The notes under the pieces: generated by a model | The model's database searches: none | Seen by the model: only the letters and a program-made list of their open reading frames with translations | What the model was told of the DNA's origin: nothing | Position numbers and translations under genes: made by a program | Shown here: piece by piece, positions 34,777 to 43,500 of the stretch | Layout: every line of letters begins with the position of its first letter | How positions within the stretch are numbered: position 1 is the first letter of the stretch | DNA from: an uncultured Lachnospiraceae bacterium | Lineage (GTDB): Bacteria; Bacillota; Clostridia; Lachnospirales; Lachnospiraceae | Direction: 5' to 3' | NCBI GenBank assembly: GCA_910586205.1 | Contig: CAJUGD010000006.1 | Span: 87,589 to 151,588, forward strand | DNA: 64,000 bases

Positions 34777-35676
34777 TTAAAGCTCTTTTCTTTCCGTATG
34801 AACCATAATCTGCTTATAAGGGATCACGATCCCCTCCTCATCAAACCGAAGCTTAATTGTCTCAATAATATCCCACCGGGCCGGCCAATATTCTTCCCGC
34901 ATCATCCAGCCGCGCATTCCCAGAATCACGGCACTGTCCCCCAGCTCTTTTACAAAAACCCGCACCCCATCCTCCTGAATAACCTGAGAATGGTTCTCCA
35001 GAATTTCCAAAAGAATCTCCTTTGCCCGTTTCAGATCCGACCCATAGTCTATATTAACCTCCAAATCAAGCTGTCTCTTGTCCTGGGCTGTCACATTGAT
35101 CACCGTGGCATTGGCCACCGTACCGTTGGGAATCGTCACTTTCCGGTTATCTACCGTAATCAAAGACGTATACACCAGCCCAATATCCTCCACGGTTCCT
35201 TCCACATCTTTGCAAATAATATAATCCTGCAAGATAAAAGGCCGCGTCACCATGATCAGAATCCCGCCCGCCACATTGGACAAGCTTTCCTTTAAAGACA
35301 AGCCGATTGCCACGCCTGCAGAGCCCATCAGCGTTACAATGGAAGCAGAAGGCACTCCCAGCTTTTCCGCCGCAATAAAGATCACCAAAGCATACATACA
35401 GGCATTGAGACTGGTCAGCAAAAATTTGTTGACATTTTCCTCCAGACTCATCCGATCAAAGGTCTTTTTTAAGATTCCCCGTACCGCCCGCACCAGCCGA
35501 AAACCTATGACCAAGATCAGAACAGCAGTCAGAATCCGCCAGAACGCCCCTTTCACCCCTGACGTAAAATGGTTTTTTAACGTATCAAGAATCCAACTGG
35601 GCTCCAGCTCAAGCCTTGCCTCCTGCTGCCACACTGCCAGCTTTTGTCCCATAGTTGCAATAACCGTACCGCACAT
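34777..35676 (-). CDS. MscS-family small-conductance mechanosensitive channel
   Basis: 299 residues from the ATG at 35676, chosen for the ribosome site GGGGAGGAATTGT. Three membrane segments precede the pore region and Gly/Ala-rich TM3 (IVTLMGSAGVAIGLSLKESLSNVAGGILIM). The beta domain (DYIICKDVEGTVEDIGLVYTSLITVDNRKVTIPNGTVAN) and the alpha/beta C-terminal domain follow, all as in MscS. It opens under membrane tension to release solutes in hypo-osmotic shock. It follows the MoxR-type ATPase gene by 85 bases and may be co-transcribed. Confidence 0.95.
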   Translation of the reverse strand: MCGTVIATMGQKLAVWQQEARLELEPSWILDTLKNHFTSGVKGAFWRILTAVLILVIGFRLVRAVRGILKKTFDRMSLEENVNKFLLTSLNACMYALVIFIAAEKLGVPSASIVTLMGSAGVAIGLSLKESLSNVAGGILIMVTRPFILQDYIICKDVEGTVEDIGLVYTSLITVDNRKVTIPNGTVANATVINVTAQDKRQLDLEVNIDYGSDLKRAKEILLEILENHSQVIQEDGVRVFVKELGDSAVILGMRGWMMREEYWPARWDIIETIKLRFDEEGIVIPYKQIMVHTERKEL

Positions 35677-35761
35677 ACAATTCCTCCCCGGAAATTTTCC
35701 TGTCATACTTTCTTATTTTTAGCTTTCTCTTTATACTTCCTCTCTTTTTTGCTTAAGCGGC

Positions 35762-37306
35762 TCACATTTTCCCCATTCCCTTCTCAATCTGCCTTCCAAT
35801 CTCCCTTTCTTCTTCTGAAAACAACAAATTCTGATTGTATTGATAATATCTTTCACACTCATATTCCTGTAAAAATCCCACACTGTAAAAGCCTGTGTTC
35901 AGTTCTGTCAAAAACAGTGCCATCTCCTGCCCGTTCCCAAAAGCTGCTTCCATAAAATCAAAAGCATACTCCAACCCTTGCCCGGCATTTTCCAAAAGGG
36001 CCTCATATCGGTCGCTGTCCTCCCCAAACATTTCCTGAATCTTTTTCCACACTTCCTCCGCTGTGAAAAGCCCCATCTTCTGCAGCTCCAAAAGCTGATC
36101 TTCCAGAGAAACGCTGACATCCCGGCAGGTCTTAAGCGCCTCTCGGGAAAGAAGCCCGTTTTCCCTCTTTTTCTCCCACCTGCCCCGAAATGCCTCTGTC
36201 ATATGGGAAAATGCACATATGGCCGCTCCTCCTGTTCCCGTTTTCTCTCTTTCTCCCAGGCCAAACACCTCTGCTTTCCCCAGTTCCCTCAGCTCCTTTT
36301 GCTGCATCTCCATCCGCTCTCCCATGCTGCTTACCCTTCTCAATCGCTCATTAAGCCCGGACAGCAAAATGCCTACTACACTGACTCTCTCGTCAAAGGC
36401 TGCGCGTTCTAGTTTTTCATACACCTCCATAGGTGTCTTTCCCTCTAAAATCCGCTCCACCTGATAATCATTCTGATACTTGCGGTATAGCTCCAGATAC
36501 CCTGCAAAATCCCGTGCAATCTTGGGGAACTGCACATATTCGGAAACCAGCTCCCGATCTGCAGCCATTCCTATCTGATCATACACAGAAAGAATCCAGG
36601 ACAAATCTTCCCACCCCCTTGGAGTGACAAAAAGCTTTCCGTCCACTGTAGTCTCAATCCTGCTGAAATTCTGTGGACGCGCACTTAAATAAGCCTCTAT
36701 TGCCGGATGAATATTGGCCTGCACTGCATATTCCTTCCATGCATCAAAATCCGGCTCCACATCAATCCTTCGGATTCGGTCCAAGGTCACAATATCAAAT
36801 TCCCTTACAGACTTATTGTACTCCGGCGGATTGCCTGCCGCAGCAATCACCCATCCTTCCGGAATCTGATGGTTTCCAAAGCATTTCCCCTGAAGAAACT
36901 GCAGCATAGCCGGCGCCAAGGTCTCTGACACACAATTAATCTCATCAATAAACAAAATTCCCTCATCCAGCCCGGTTGTCCTCATTTTTTCATATACCGA
37001 AGCCACTATCTCACTCATGGTATACTCGGTAGCTGAAAATTCCTTCCCGCCGAACTGCCTTTTCTCTATAAAAGGCAATCCGATGGCACTCTGGCGGGTA
37101 TGATGAGTAATCGTATAAGACACCAGCCCAATCTGGCATTCCTGGGAGATCTGCTCCATAATCTGTGTTTTTCCCACCCCAGGCGGCCCAATCAGAAGTA
37201 TGGGCCTTTGCCGAATGCGGGGAATCACATAAGATCCATCTTCATCCTTCTTAAGATAAGCCTGGATCGTATCCTTGATTTCCTGCTTTGCACGCTTAAT
37301 ATTCAT
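35762..37306 (-). CDS. MoxR/dynein-like AAA+ ATPase
   Basis: 514 residues. The AAA core at about 30-260 has Walker A GPPGVGKT, Walker B ILFIDEINC, a sensor-1 Asn in VIAAAGNPPEYN and Arg residues in TLDRIRRIDVEPDF. The long C-terminal half (about 270-514) is helical, Glu-rich and without recognisable domain. Its partner is the VWA-type gene 32 bases upstream. MoxR-VWA pairs generally act as chaperones that insert metals or remodel complexes. The extended C-terminus makes it larger than ordinary MoxR proteins. Confidence 0.9.
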   Translation of the reverse strand: MNIKRAKQEIKDTIQAYLKKDEDGSYVIPRIRQRPILLIGPPGVGKTQIMEQISQECQIGLVSYTITHHTRQSAIGLPFIEKRQFGGKEFSATEYTMSEIVASVYEKMRTTGLDEGILFIDEINCVSETLAPAMLQFLQGKCFGNHQIPEGWVIAAAGNPPEYNKSVREFDIVTLDRIRRIDVEPDFDAWKEYAVQANIHPAIEAYLSARPQNFSRIETTVDGKLFVTPRGWEDLSWILSVYDQIGMAADRELVSEYVQFPKIARDFAGYLELYRKYQNDYQVERILEGKTPMEVYEKLERAAFDERVSVVGILLSGLNERLRRVSSMGERMEMQQKELRELGKAEVFGLGEREKTGTGGAAICAFSHMTEAFRGRWEKKRENGLLSREALKTCRDVSVSLEDQLLELQKMGLFTAEEVWKKIQEMFGEDSDRYEALLENAGQGLEYAFDFMEAAFGNGQEMALFLTELNTGFYSVGFLQEYECERYYQYNQNLLFSEEEREIGRQIEKGMGKM

Positions 37307-37338
37307 AACCGTCTGCTGCTCCTTCCTTATTTTTTAAG

Positions 37339-38664
37339 TCAGACTCTCTGCAATATCTGCCCTGGTTCTAAAATCACCTTCATCGCCCAGTTCGGAACCG
37401 AAACATCTGTATACTGATCCTTCACAAACACAAAAGCCGTATCATACACGCGCCGCTTCACTGGATAGATCCCCTCTCCGTCTGTAAAGTATAAAAGCCC
37501 CCGAAGCCGGTGAAATTCTCCCCTTCCCATCATATTATCCACATACTCAAAGGCCGGCCGAAAATCCGTGCCGCCCTGGCCGATAATCGCAAAGTCTTTC
37601 ATATATGCATTCATGTCCTCCCGACATGTAATCCTCTGATCCTGCCGTATCTTATCATCACACTGAATAATATGAATATTCACTTTCCGAAAATAACTGT
37701 CTGCCTCACACAGCACATCATATGTCTCCTCCAGAAACCGCCGCACCAATTCCCCTGAACAAGACATGGAAGTGTCGATCACGATAACAAAATCCTCAAT
37801 CCGGCTGACCTCCCTTGACTCCAGAGGCTCTATTAAAGGCATATTTCCATAAAGAGACATACCATAGCTGTAGAACACATAATCAAAGGAATCCGGATCT
37901 ACCTGCATCTCCTCCTTGAGCACAGAAAACTTCCTCAAAAACTCACGGTAATTGTACCTCTCCCTGTTCTCTACCTGTACATGCTCCAAAAGGCTGCGGG
38001 AATCTTCGTCCTGCTGATTCCCCATGGTCTCCATCTCGGTCTGCAGCCTTTCCCGGTTTTTGTTCCACTGATTCTGACGCACTACAGGAAGCTTAGGCTC
38101 CTCTCCTGGCAATTCCCAATACCCATGATCATCCACATAAAATTCTTCAGCCAGCCTGTCTCTCTGCCCATCCTGTATTTTTATGCCTTTCAAAACATGA
38201 TAGACGCCCTCTGCATTCAGTACCTGCAGCTCCTTTCTCAGCCGGCCATACCAGTCCTGGCGATAAAGAGACGGCTGCCGGTGAATACAGCCCAGATACA
38301 GACCGTCAATCACAGACTCCGCCGCAATATCACAGGCCAGGTTCCAAAGCCTCTCCTCCCGTCTTCCCCGTGTATCCATATGACAAAACAGACAGTGAAG
38401 AACCATATGCAGATAGCAGCGGTTGACCCACACCCTTCCCTGCCTGAAAAGGCCGCATAAAAAGTCCGGATTATAATAAATCACAAATCCATCCGTTCCC
38501 ACTCCCCGGCACTCCGGATCCGCCTCATACCCTAAGCTTCCTAAGGCCACATCCAAATAGCGCATATTCAGATACAGCTCATTTCTGGCATTAGAAAGGA
38601 TGCGGGTACACAGTTCTGCCATGTTCAGTTCCTCCAGCTGCCTATGCCTTGTGGGATCTACCAT
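37339..38664 (-). CDS. VWA-domain protein with N-terminal metallopeptidase-like domain
   Basis: 441 residues from the ATG at 38664 (GGAGATGGAGA upstream). The N-terminal half (to about 160) matches the DUF2201-type putative metallopeptidase region, with spaced histidines in LHMVLHCLFCHM and an Asp/Glu-rich helix WNLACDIAAESVI. The C-terminal VWA-like domain has a complete MIDAS: DTSMSCSG, GGTDFRPAF and FTDGEG. It is presumably the metal-binding partner of the AAA+ ATPase directly downstream. Cytoplasmic; no signal peptide. Confidence 0.88.
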   Translation of the reverse strand: MVDPTRHRQLEELNMAELCTRILSNARNELYLNMRYLDVALGSLGYEADPECRGVGTDGFVIYYNPDFLCGLFRQGRVWVNRCYLHMVLHCLFCHMDTRGRREERLWNLACDIAAESVIDGLYLGCIHRQPSLYRQDWYGRLRKELQVLNAEGVYHVLKGIKIQDGQRDRLAEEFYVDDHGYWELPGEEPKLPVVRQNQWNKNRERLQTEMETMGNQQDEDSRSLLEHVQVENRERYNYREFLRKFSVLKEEMQVDPDSFDYVFYSYGMSLYGNMPLIEPLESREVSRIEDFVIVIDTSMSCSGELVRRFLEETYDVLCEADSYFRKVNIHIIQCDDKIRQDQRITCREDMNAYMKDFAIIGQGGTDFRPAFEYVDNMMGRGEFHRLRGLLYFTDGEGIYPVKRRVYDTAFVFVKDQYTDVSVPNWAMKVILEPGQILQRV

Positions 38665-38686
38665 AAATTCTCCATCTCCTCTCAAG

Positions 38687-39634
38687 CTATAATTCAAACC
38701 GCCTTTTCTTTCTCTGTTTTCCTTGCTCTGCGGTTTTCTGCCCGTCTCCCATCTTCCTTTTCATATTCCTATGCTGAAAATCCATCAGCCAGCTAACGGC
38801 CTGGGTATCCCCGGCCTGCTGAGCCATCTGAATCAATACATGTACTTGTTCTTCTAACCTTAAAACCGTCTCTGCCAGCCAGGGAATCCCTCCTGCTTCA
38901 AGATTCCCATATCCTCTCCCGCCCTGCATGTCTGCCGCTATCATCAGCCGTCCTGCAGTCTTCCACCGGTCTGCCACATATTCCCGGTACATTTCTTCAT
39001 GTTTTTCTGAAAGTCCCAAAGGATAAAAAAGTCTTCCCAAAGCCAGTTCTGTCACCAGCTCCTCTGTCTCCTGCACCTTTACATGAGGAAACAGTTCATC
39101 GTATTTTTGGTACTGAAACTCAGTTCCTCCAAAACAGTACCGATATCGGTGTCCACAGCCATGGGTCTCTATATACAAGATTCTGGCCGGTGTATTTTCT
39201 ACGGATTCCTCATAATATTCCGGGAAGATCAAGCGGGCTTCGCCTTTACCTTCTTCCGGCCGGATCCGAACCCGCAAGGTCTGTCTAAGCTCTGAAAGAA
39301 GTTCCTTTAAACAGGATTTTTCTCCTGCAAACACTGTAATATCCACATACTCTACACTTCCGGCCCCTGCAAACAAGCCGGTTCCCAAGTCCGTGGTTCT
39401 GCTGCTGCAGTGAAGACGGCGAAGTCGTTCACAGTTATAGAATCCATATGCGCCGATTTTTTTCAAATCTGCCGGAAGCCAGATTTCCTCTACACTGCTG
39501 CCTGCCAAAACATAGTCCCCCAGCTCTGTTACCGGATACCCATCCAGAATATCCGGGATTATCACCACTTGCTGCTGATCCTCTATCTTGTCAATCCGGA
39601 CCGTTTTTCCTATAATTGTGTATGAAAGCTTCAT
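38687..39634 (-). CDS. Protein with BspA-like leucine-rich repeats and helical C-terminal region
   Basis: 315 residues. Residues 1 to about 110 form LRR_5-type repeats (IPDILDGYPVTELGDYVLAGSSVEEIWLPADLKKIGAYGFYNCERLRRLHCSS). After this comes a region with no recognised domain, ending in a helical segment and a basic Lys/Arg tail (KRKMGDGQKTAEQGKQRKKRRFEL). No signal peptide or sorting motif is present, so unlike BspA it is intracellular. It is the first gene of the LRR-VWA-MoxR set and ends 22 bases before the VWA gene. It may act as an adaptor; function unknown. Confidence 0.8.
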   Translation of the reverse strand: MKLSYTIIGKTVRIDKIEDQQQVVIIPDILDGYPVTELGDYVLAGSSVEEIWLPADLKKIGAYGFYNCERLRRLHCSSRTTDLGTGLFAGAGSVEYVDITVFAGEKSCLKELLSELRQTLRVRIRPEEGKGEARLIFPEYYEESVENTPARILYIETHGCGHRYRYCFGGTEFQYQKYDELFPHVKVQETEELVTELALGRLFYPLGLSEKHEEMYREYVADRWKTAGRLMIAADMQGGRGYGNLEAGGIPWLAETVLRLEEQVHVLIQMAQQAGDTQAVSWLMDFQHRNMKRKMGDGQKTAEQGKQRKKRRFEL

Positions 39635-39790
39635 AGGCTTTTTCTCTCACCTTTTTCTATTATTGTATCCTATTATGTCCTTCAAATGTTATGGTAATGC
39701 AGGATATCCCTGGCTTCATCATATCACATAAAAAAACAATGATAAAGGGATTTTCTGGTGAATCAATGAACCATTTTTTTAATTTCCCCG

Positions 39791-39819
39791 TTGCACCCAT
39801 AACTAATTAATGCTATACT
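39791..39819 (+). promoter_or_regulatory. Promoter upstream of the ligase-like gene
   Basis: TTGCAC (39791-39796), 17 bases, TATACT (39814-39819). Transcription from here would give a leader of about 225 bases that contains the whole hairpin-rich element at 39874-40025. Confidence 0.65.
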
Positions 39820-39865
39820 ATACCAATATATCTGTATACCAAAAGCGGATCCCTATGATTAATCT

Positions 39866-40033
39866 CAACTTATGTTACTGTTCAGGGGGGGGCATCTTCT
39901 TGCCCGGCTCTGCCGTACAAGAAGCATCGGGTGTCCACCCGATGTGGAAAACTGGACGAAAATAGTCTTACAAGCGAGCTTGACGTCTGTTTTCGTCCAG
40001 TTTTCCCCGCCCCGTGAACTGTAACCAACTTAT
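39866..40033. mobile_element. 152-bp MITE-like element with 8-bp flanking repeats
   Basis: The core 39874-40025 starts GTTACTGTTCA and ends TGAACTGTAAC; the terminal repeats match at 17 of 20 positions. It is flanked by exact CAACTTAT copies (39866-39873 and 40026-40033). Inside are three hairpins: 39896-39924, 39925-39944 (9 bp, 2-base loop) and 39946-40006 (20 bp with one G-T position and a small nested hairpin). No ORF. A non-autonomous insertion element is the best reading; as RNA it would fold into a branched structure in the ligase gene's leader. Confidence 0.75.
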
Positions 40034-40052
40034 TAATACGAAAGGAACGACT

Positions 40053-41699
40053 ATGACTAAAAACAAAAAATCCGCCTCTGGTCTGTCTGCCCCCTTCATG
40101 GCTGCAGCCTCTGGCCTTATCAACGGCGTTCTGAGCATTAGCCTGCTTCTTTTATTTATAGTATTTCCCTTAATCTGCCACAATTCCTACCTGGACATTC
40201 TGGAAACCAAATTCAATTTTTATCAAAAATGCATCGTGTCCATGTTGTCTGTTATGTTTCTTTTGGCAGTTATCCTGGCTGTCATTGACCTGATGGAATT
40301 TAAGGGTTCTCACACCCGTCATCTTTTTTCGAAAATAGTCCGGGCTGATAAAAAGACCCCTCTCTTTGCGGCTGACGCAGCAGTTTTTATATTCTGGGTA
40401 TCTTCGGCCCTGTCCACCCTGCTGTCTCCTTATACAAAAGCTGCTTTTTATGGAAACAAAGGACGTTTTTCAGGACTTTTCCTGTTAAGCCTGTATGTAA
40501 TTTCCTATTACCTTATCAGCCATTTTTGGAAACCAAAAAGATGGTGTGCAGAACTATTCCTGGCCAGCGGAGCGATTGTATGCATAATCGGTATCACAGA
40601 CTATTTCCAGTTGGATATTCTAGGCTTTCACAAGCTGATTGATGTATCCCAGATCGCGATCTTTACGTCTACTATCGGCAATATCAATACCTACACAGCC
40701 TATGTGGGTCTTGTCATGGGCTTTTCTGCTGCCATGTTTGCTTTGGAGGACTCTCCCTTAAAAACGGTATGGTATTATCTCTGCCTGTGCGTCTCCTTTG
40801 CTGCTATTATTATGGGCTGCAGCGATAACGCTTATTTAAGCATGGCTGCCCTTTTCGGCGGGCTTCCCTTTTTGCTTTTTAAGACGCGAAAAGGCATTTT
40901 CCGTTACCTGACCATCACGGCCACCCTTTTTACCATCATCCAGGTCATTGATGTGGCCAATCATCTGTTTCCGGAAAGGGTTCTTGGCCTGGAAAGCCTT
41001 TTTCTGGTGATTGTCAACTTCCGGGGCCTGCCTTTTGTGGTACTTTTTTTCTGGGTAATTGCGGCTGGGTATGGCTTGATGTCCAAATACTTTGAAGCTG
41101 CAGCCCCGGTTCTTTCAGGCGGAACAAAAACCGTCCGGGTATGGGCTGTCTTAATGGCCGCAGGCATAGGAGTTCTCTGTTTTATGTTCTTTGACGCCAA
41201 TGTTGCCAATCATGCCGACCGATACGGCCCACTTCAGTCCTATCTTGTTTTCAGCAATGAATGGGGAACCAACCGCGGCTATATCTGGAGAAGGTCTTTG
41301 CAGCTTTACCGGGAATTTCCCTTGCTTCAGAAGCTTTTTGGATATGGCCCGGATACTTTTGGACTTTTGGCAAGGGGAACCATTCTTGAGGAAATGGTGG
41401 CTGCCACAGGGCAGATTTTTGACAGTGCACACAATGCGTTTATACAGTACCTGCTGACAATCGGATTTGCAGGCTCTGCCGGATATCTGGCCTTTCTCAT
41501 TGCCGCTATGTACTGTATGGGGAAGAATCAATCCGGGGAAAGCTTTATCTTCGGCGCTCTGTTTGCCAGTGCCTGTTATGCTTTGCAGTCTACGGTAAAT
41601 ATCGACCTGCCGATTGTCACCCCGGTTCTGTGGCTGATGCTCAGTATCGGTATGGCAGGATGTCGTTTTTCTGCACCTAAATTGATCTGCATAACATAA
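40053..41699 (+). CDS. O-antigen ligase/polymerase-like membrane protein (Wzy_C family)
   Basis: 548 residues from the ATG at 40053 (AAAGGAACGACT upstream). It has about twelve membrane segments and the Wzy_C/WaaL pattern. A large extracytoplasmic loop contains GTNRGYIWRRSLQLYREFPLLQKLFGYGPDTFG and FDSAHNAFIQYLLTIGFAG, the Arg and His being typical of ligases and polymerases. In a Gram-positive cell it probably polymerises a surface polysaccharide or attaches it to its acceptor. It stands alone, directly downstream of a MITE-like element and convergent with leuA. Confidence 0.85.
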   Translation: MTKNKKSASGLSAPFMAAASGLINGVLSISLLLLFIVFPLICHNSYLDILETKFNFYQKCIVSMLSVMFLLAVILAVIDLMEFKGSHTRHLFSKIVRADKKTPLFAADAAVFIFWVSSALSTLLSPYTKAAFYGNKGRFSGLFLLSLYVISYYLISHFWKPKRWCAELFLASGAIVCIIGITDYFQLDILGFHKLIDVSQIAIFTSTIGNINTYTAYVGLVMGFSAAMFALEDSPLKTVWYYLCLCVSFAAIIMGCSDNAYLSMAALFGGLPFLLFKTRKGIFRYLTITATLFTIIQVIDVANHLFPERVLGLESLFLVIVNFRGLPFVVLFFWVIAAGYGLMSKYFEAAAPVLSGGTKTVRVWAVLMAAGIGVLCFMFFDANVANHADRYGPLQSYLVFSNEWGTNRGYIWRRSLQLYREFPLLQKLFGYGPDTFGLLARGTILEEMVAATGQIFDSAHNAFIQYLLTIGFAGSAGYLAFLIAAMYCMGKNQSGESFIFGALFASACYALQSTVNIDLPIVTPVLWLMLSIGMAGCRFSAPKLICIT

Positions 41700-41702
41700 A
41701 GA

Positions 41703-41722
41703 GGGCTGCCCTGCGGCAGCCC
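41703..41722. terminator. Bidirectional terminator between ligase-like gene and leuA
   Basis: GGGCTGCC and GGCAGCCC form a perfect 8-bp stem with a 4-base loop, with T-rich tails on both strands. Confidence 0.82.
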
Positions 41723-41748
41723 CTTATATTTCCTTCTAATATGAAAGC

Positions 41749-43422
41749 TTATGAATAAAACAATCTGTTGACTGCGCTGAAAATCCCTCTTATAGACGCC
41801 CTGGTAATATTGGAGCTGATTCCCACTCCGTAGGTCACTTTTCCGCTCTCCTGATCCATCAGATGAATGTAGGAAGCTGCCTGTGCGTTGGAGCCGGCAC
41901 GCAAAGCATGCTCATTGTAATCCAGCACCTTAATCTGAATCCCCAAAGTTTCCTCTAAGCCTCTCTGCACAGCATCAATCGGTCCGTTGCCCACACCTTC
42001 AAAGACCTTCTCAATTCCATGGTCCGTGTAAGTAACCTTGGCCAAGGTGGCATACACATCCTTCTCCACCTCTGTGTCTGTAATATGGCATTTTCTAAAG
42101 TGCAGAGGCTCCTTTTTATCCAGGTAACAGCGGCGAAATTCATCCATAATCTGCTCCGGGGCAACCTCTCCCTGCTGTTCTGAGATCTTCTGAATCACAT
42201 CAGCAAATTCTTTATGCATACCTTTGGGAAGCCTAAAGCCATAGAAGGTATCCATAACAAAGGCCACACCTCCCTTGCCGGACTGGCTGTTGATCCTGAC
42301 AATAGGCTCATACTCCCTTCCGATGTCAGAAGGATCAATGGGCAGATAGGGAACCTCCCAGTATTCTCCGCCCCGCTCCTTAAGAGCCTGTATTCCCTTG
42401 TTGATTGCGTCCTGATGAGAACCGGAAAATGCAGTAAATACTAATTTTCCTGCATAGGGATGGCGCGGGTCAATCTGCATTTTCGTACAGCGCTCATACA
42501 CCTCTGCAATGGAACGGATATTCTCAATAGCCAGCTCCGGATTGATTCCCTGGGAGAACATGTTGTAGGCCAAGGTCAGAATATCCACATTTCCTGTACG
42601 CTCACCGTTGCCGAACAGCGTTCCCTCCACACGCTCAGCCCCTGCCAAAAGCGCCAGCTCCGTGGCCGCCACCCCGGTACCCCGGTCATTGTGAGGGTGT
42701 ACACTTAAAATAATGCTGTCCCGATCCTTAAAATGCCGGTTCATCCATTCAATCTGATCTCCGTAAACATTGGGAGTATTCATCTCCACTGTGGATGGCA
42801 GATTAAAAATAATGGGCCGCTCAGGCGTTGCCTGCCCCCAGGCATCCTGCACTGCCGTACAGACCTCCAGGGCATAATCCATCTCGGTTCCTGTAAAGCT
42901 TTCCGGAGAATACTCCAGCAGAATATCCCCGTCATAGCCTGCTGCATACTTCTTTACCAGCTCGGTTCCCTCAACGGCAATCTGCTTGATTTCTTCCTTA
43001 TCCTTGTGAAAGACAACATCCCGCTGCAGTGTGGAGGTAGAATTATAAATATGCACGATCACTTTCTTAATTCCCTGAATCGCCTCAAAGGTTCTCTTGA
43101 TCAGATGTTCGCGGCACTGAACTAAAACCTGTACCCGCACATCGTCCGGAATCAGCTTTCTCTCTACCAACTGACGCAGAAAATCATACTCAATCTGAGA
43201 AGCAGCCGGAAATCCTATCTCAATCTCCTTAAATCCAAGCTTTATAAGCATGTTAAAAAATTCAATCTTTTCTTCTACCACCATGGGTTCAATCAAAGCC
43301 TGGTTTCCGTCACGCAGATCCACGCTGCACCACATAGGTGCCTTCTGAATCTGATTTTCCGGCCACTTTCTCTCCGGATAATCCAGAACCGGAACCCTTC
43401 GATATCTTTTATAATTCAGCAT
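41749..43422 (-). CDS. leuA: 2-isopropylmalate synthase
   Basis: 557 residues from the ATG at 43422 (GGAGGAAAAC ribosome site; an ATG 21 bases upstream is less likely). The long (type 2) LeuA condenses acetyl-CoA with 2-oxoisovalerate in the first leucine step. The HMG-like TIM barrel has SVDLRDGNQALIEPM, FNLPSTVEMNTPNVYGDQIEWM and LSVHPHNDRGTGVAATELALLAGAERVEGTLFGNGERTGN (metal His pair). The C-terminal allosteric LeuA dimer domain (about 430-557) is intact. No leuBCD neighbours and no T-box leader are visible. Confidence 0.96.
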   Translation of the reverse strand: MLNYKRYRRVPVLDYPERKWPENQIQKAPMWCSVDLRDGNQALIEPMVVEEKIEFFNMLIKLGFKEIEIGFPAASQIEYDFLRQLVERKLIPDDVRVQVLVQCREHLIKRTFEAIQGIKKVIVHIYNSTSTLQRDVVFHKDKEEIKQIAVEGTELVKKYAAGYDGDILLEYSPESFTGTEMDYALEVCTAVQDAWGQATPERPIIFNLPSTVEMNTPNVYGDQIEWMNRHFKDRDSIILSVHPHNDRGTGVAATELALLAGAERVEGTLFGNGERTGNVDILTLAYNMFSQGINPELAIENIRSIAEVYERCTKMQIDPRHPYAGKLVFTAFSGSHQDAINKGIQALKERGGEYWEVPYLPIDPSDIGREYEPIVRINSQSGKGGVAFVMDTFYGFRLPKGMHKEFADVIQKISEQQGEVAPEQIMDEFRRCYLDKKEPLHFRKCHITDTEVEKDVYATLAKVTYTDHGIEKVFEGVGNGPIDAVQRGLEETLGIQIKVLDYNEHALRAGSNAQAASYIHLMDQESGKVTYGVGISSNITRASIRGIFSAVNRLFYS

Positions 43423-43500
43423 GTTTTCCTCCATTCTGTGCATGTTTCACATCGCATCGTACTCTTGGTATAGCATAAAGCCATCTTCATTCATAGGGGG

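Noticed and set aside
43423..43500. T-box leader upstream of leuA
   Set aside because: The gap to glmM is under 80 bases and has no T-box or specifier-like structure.
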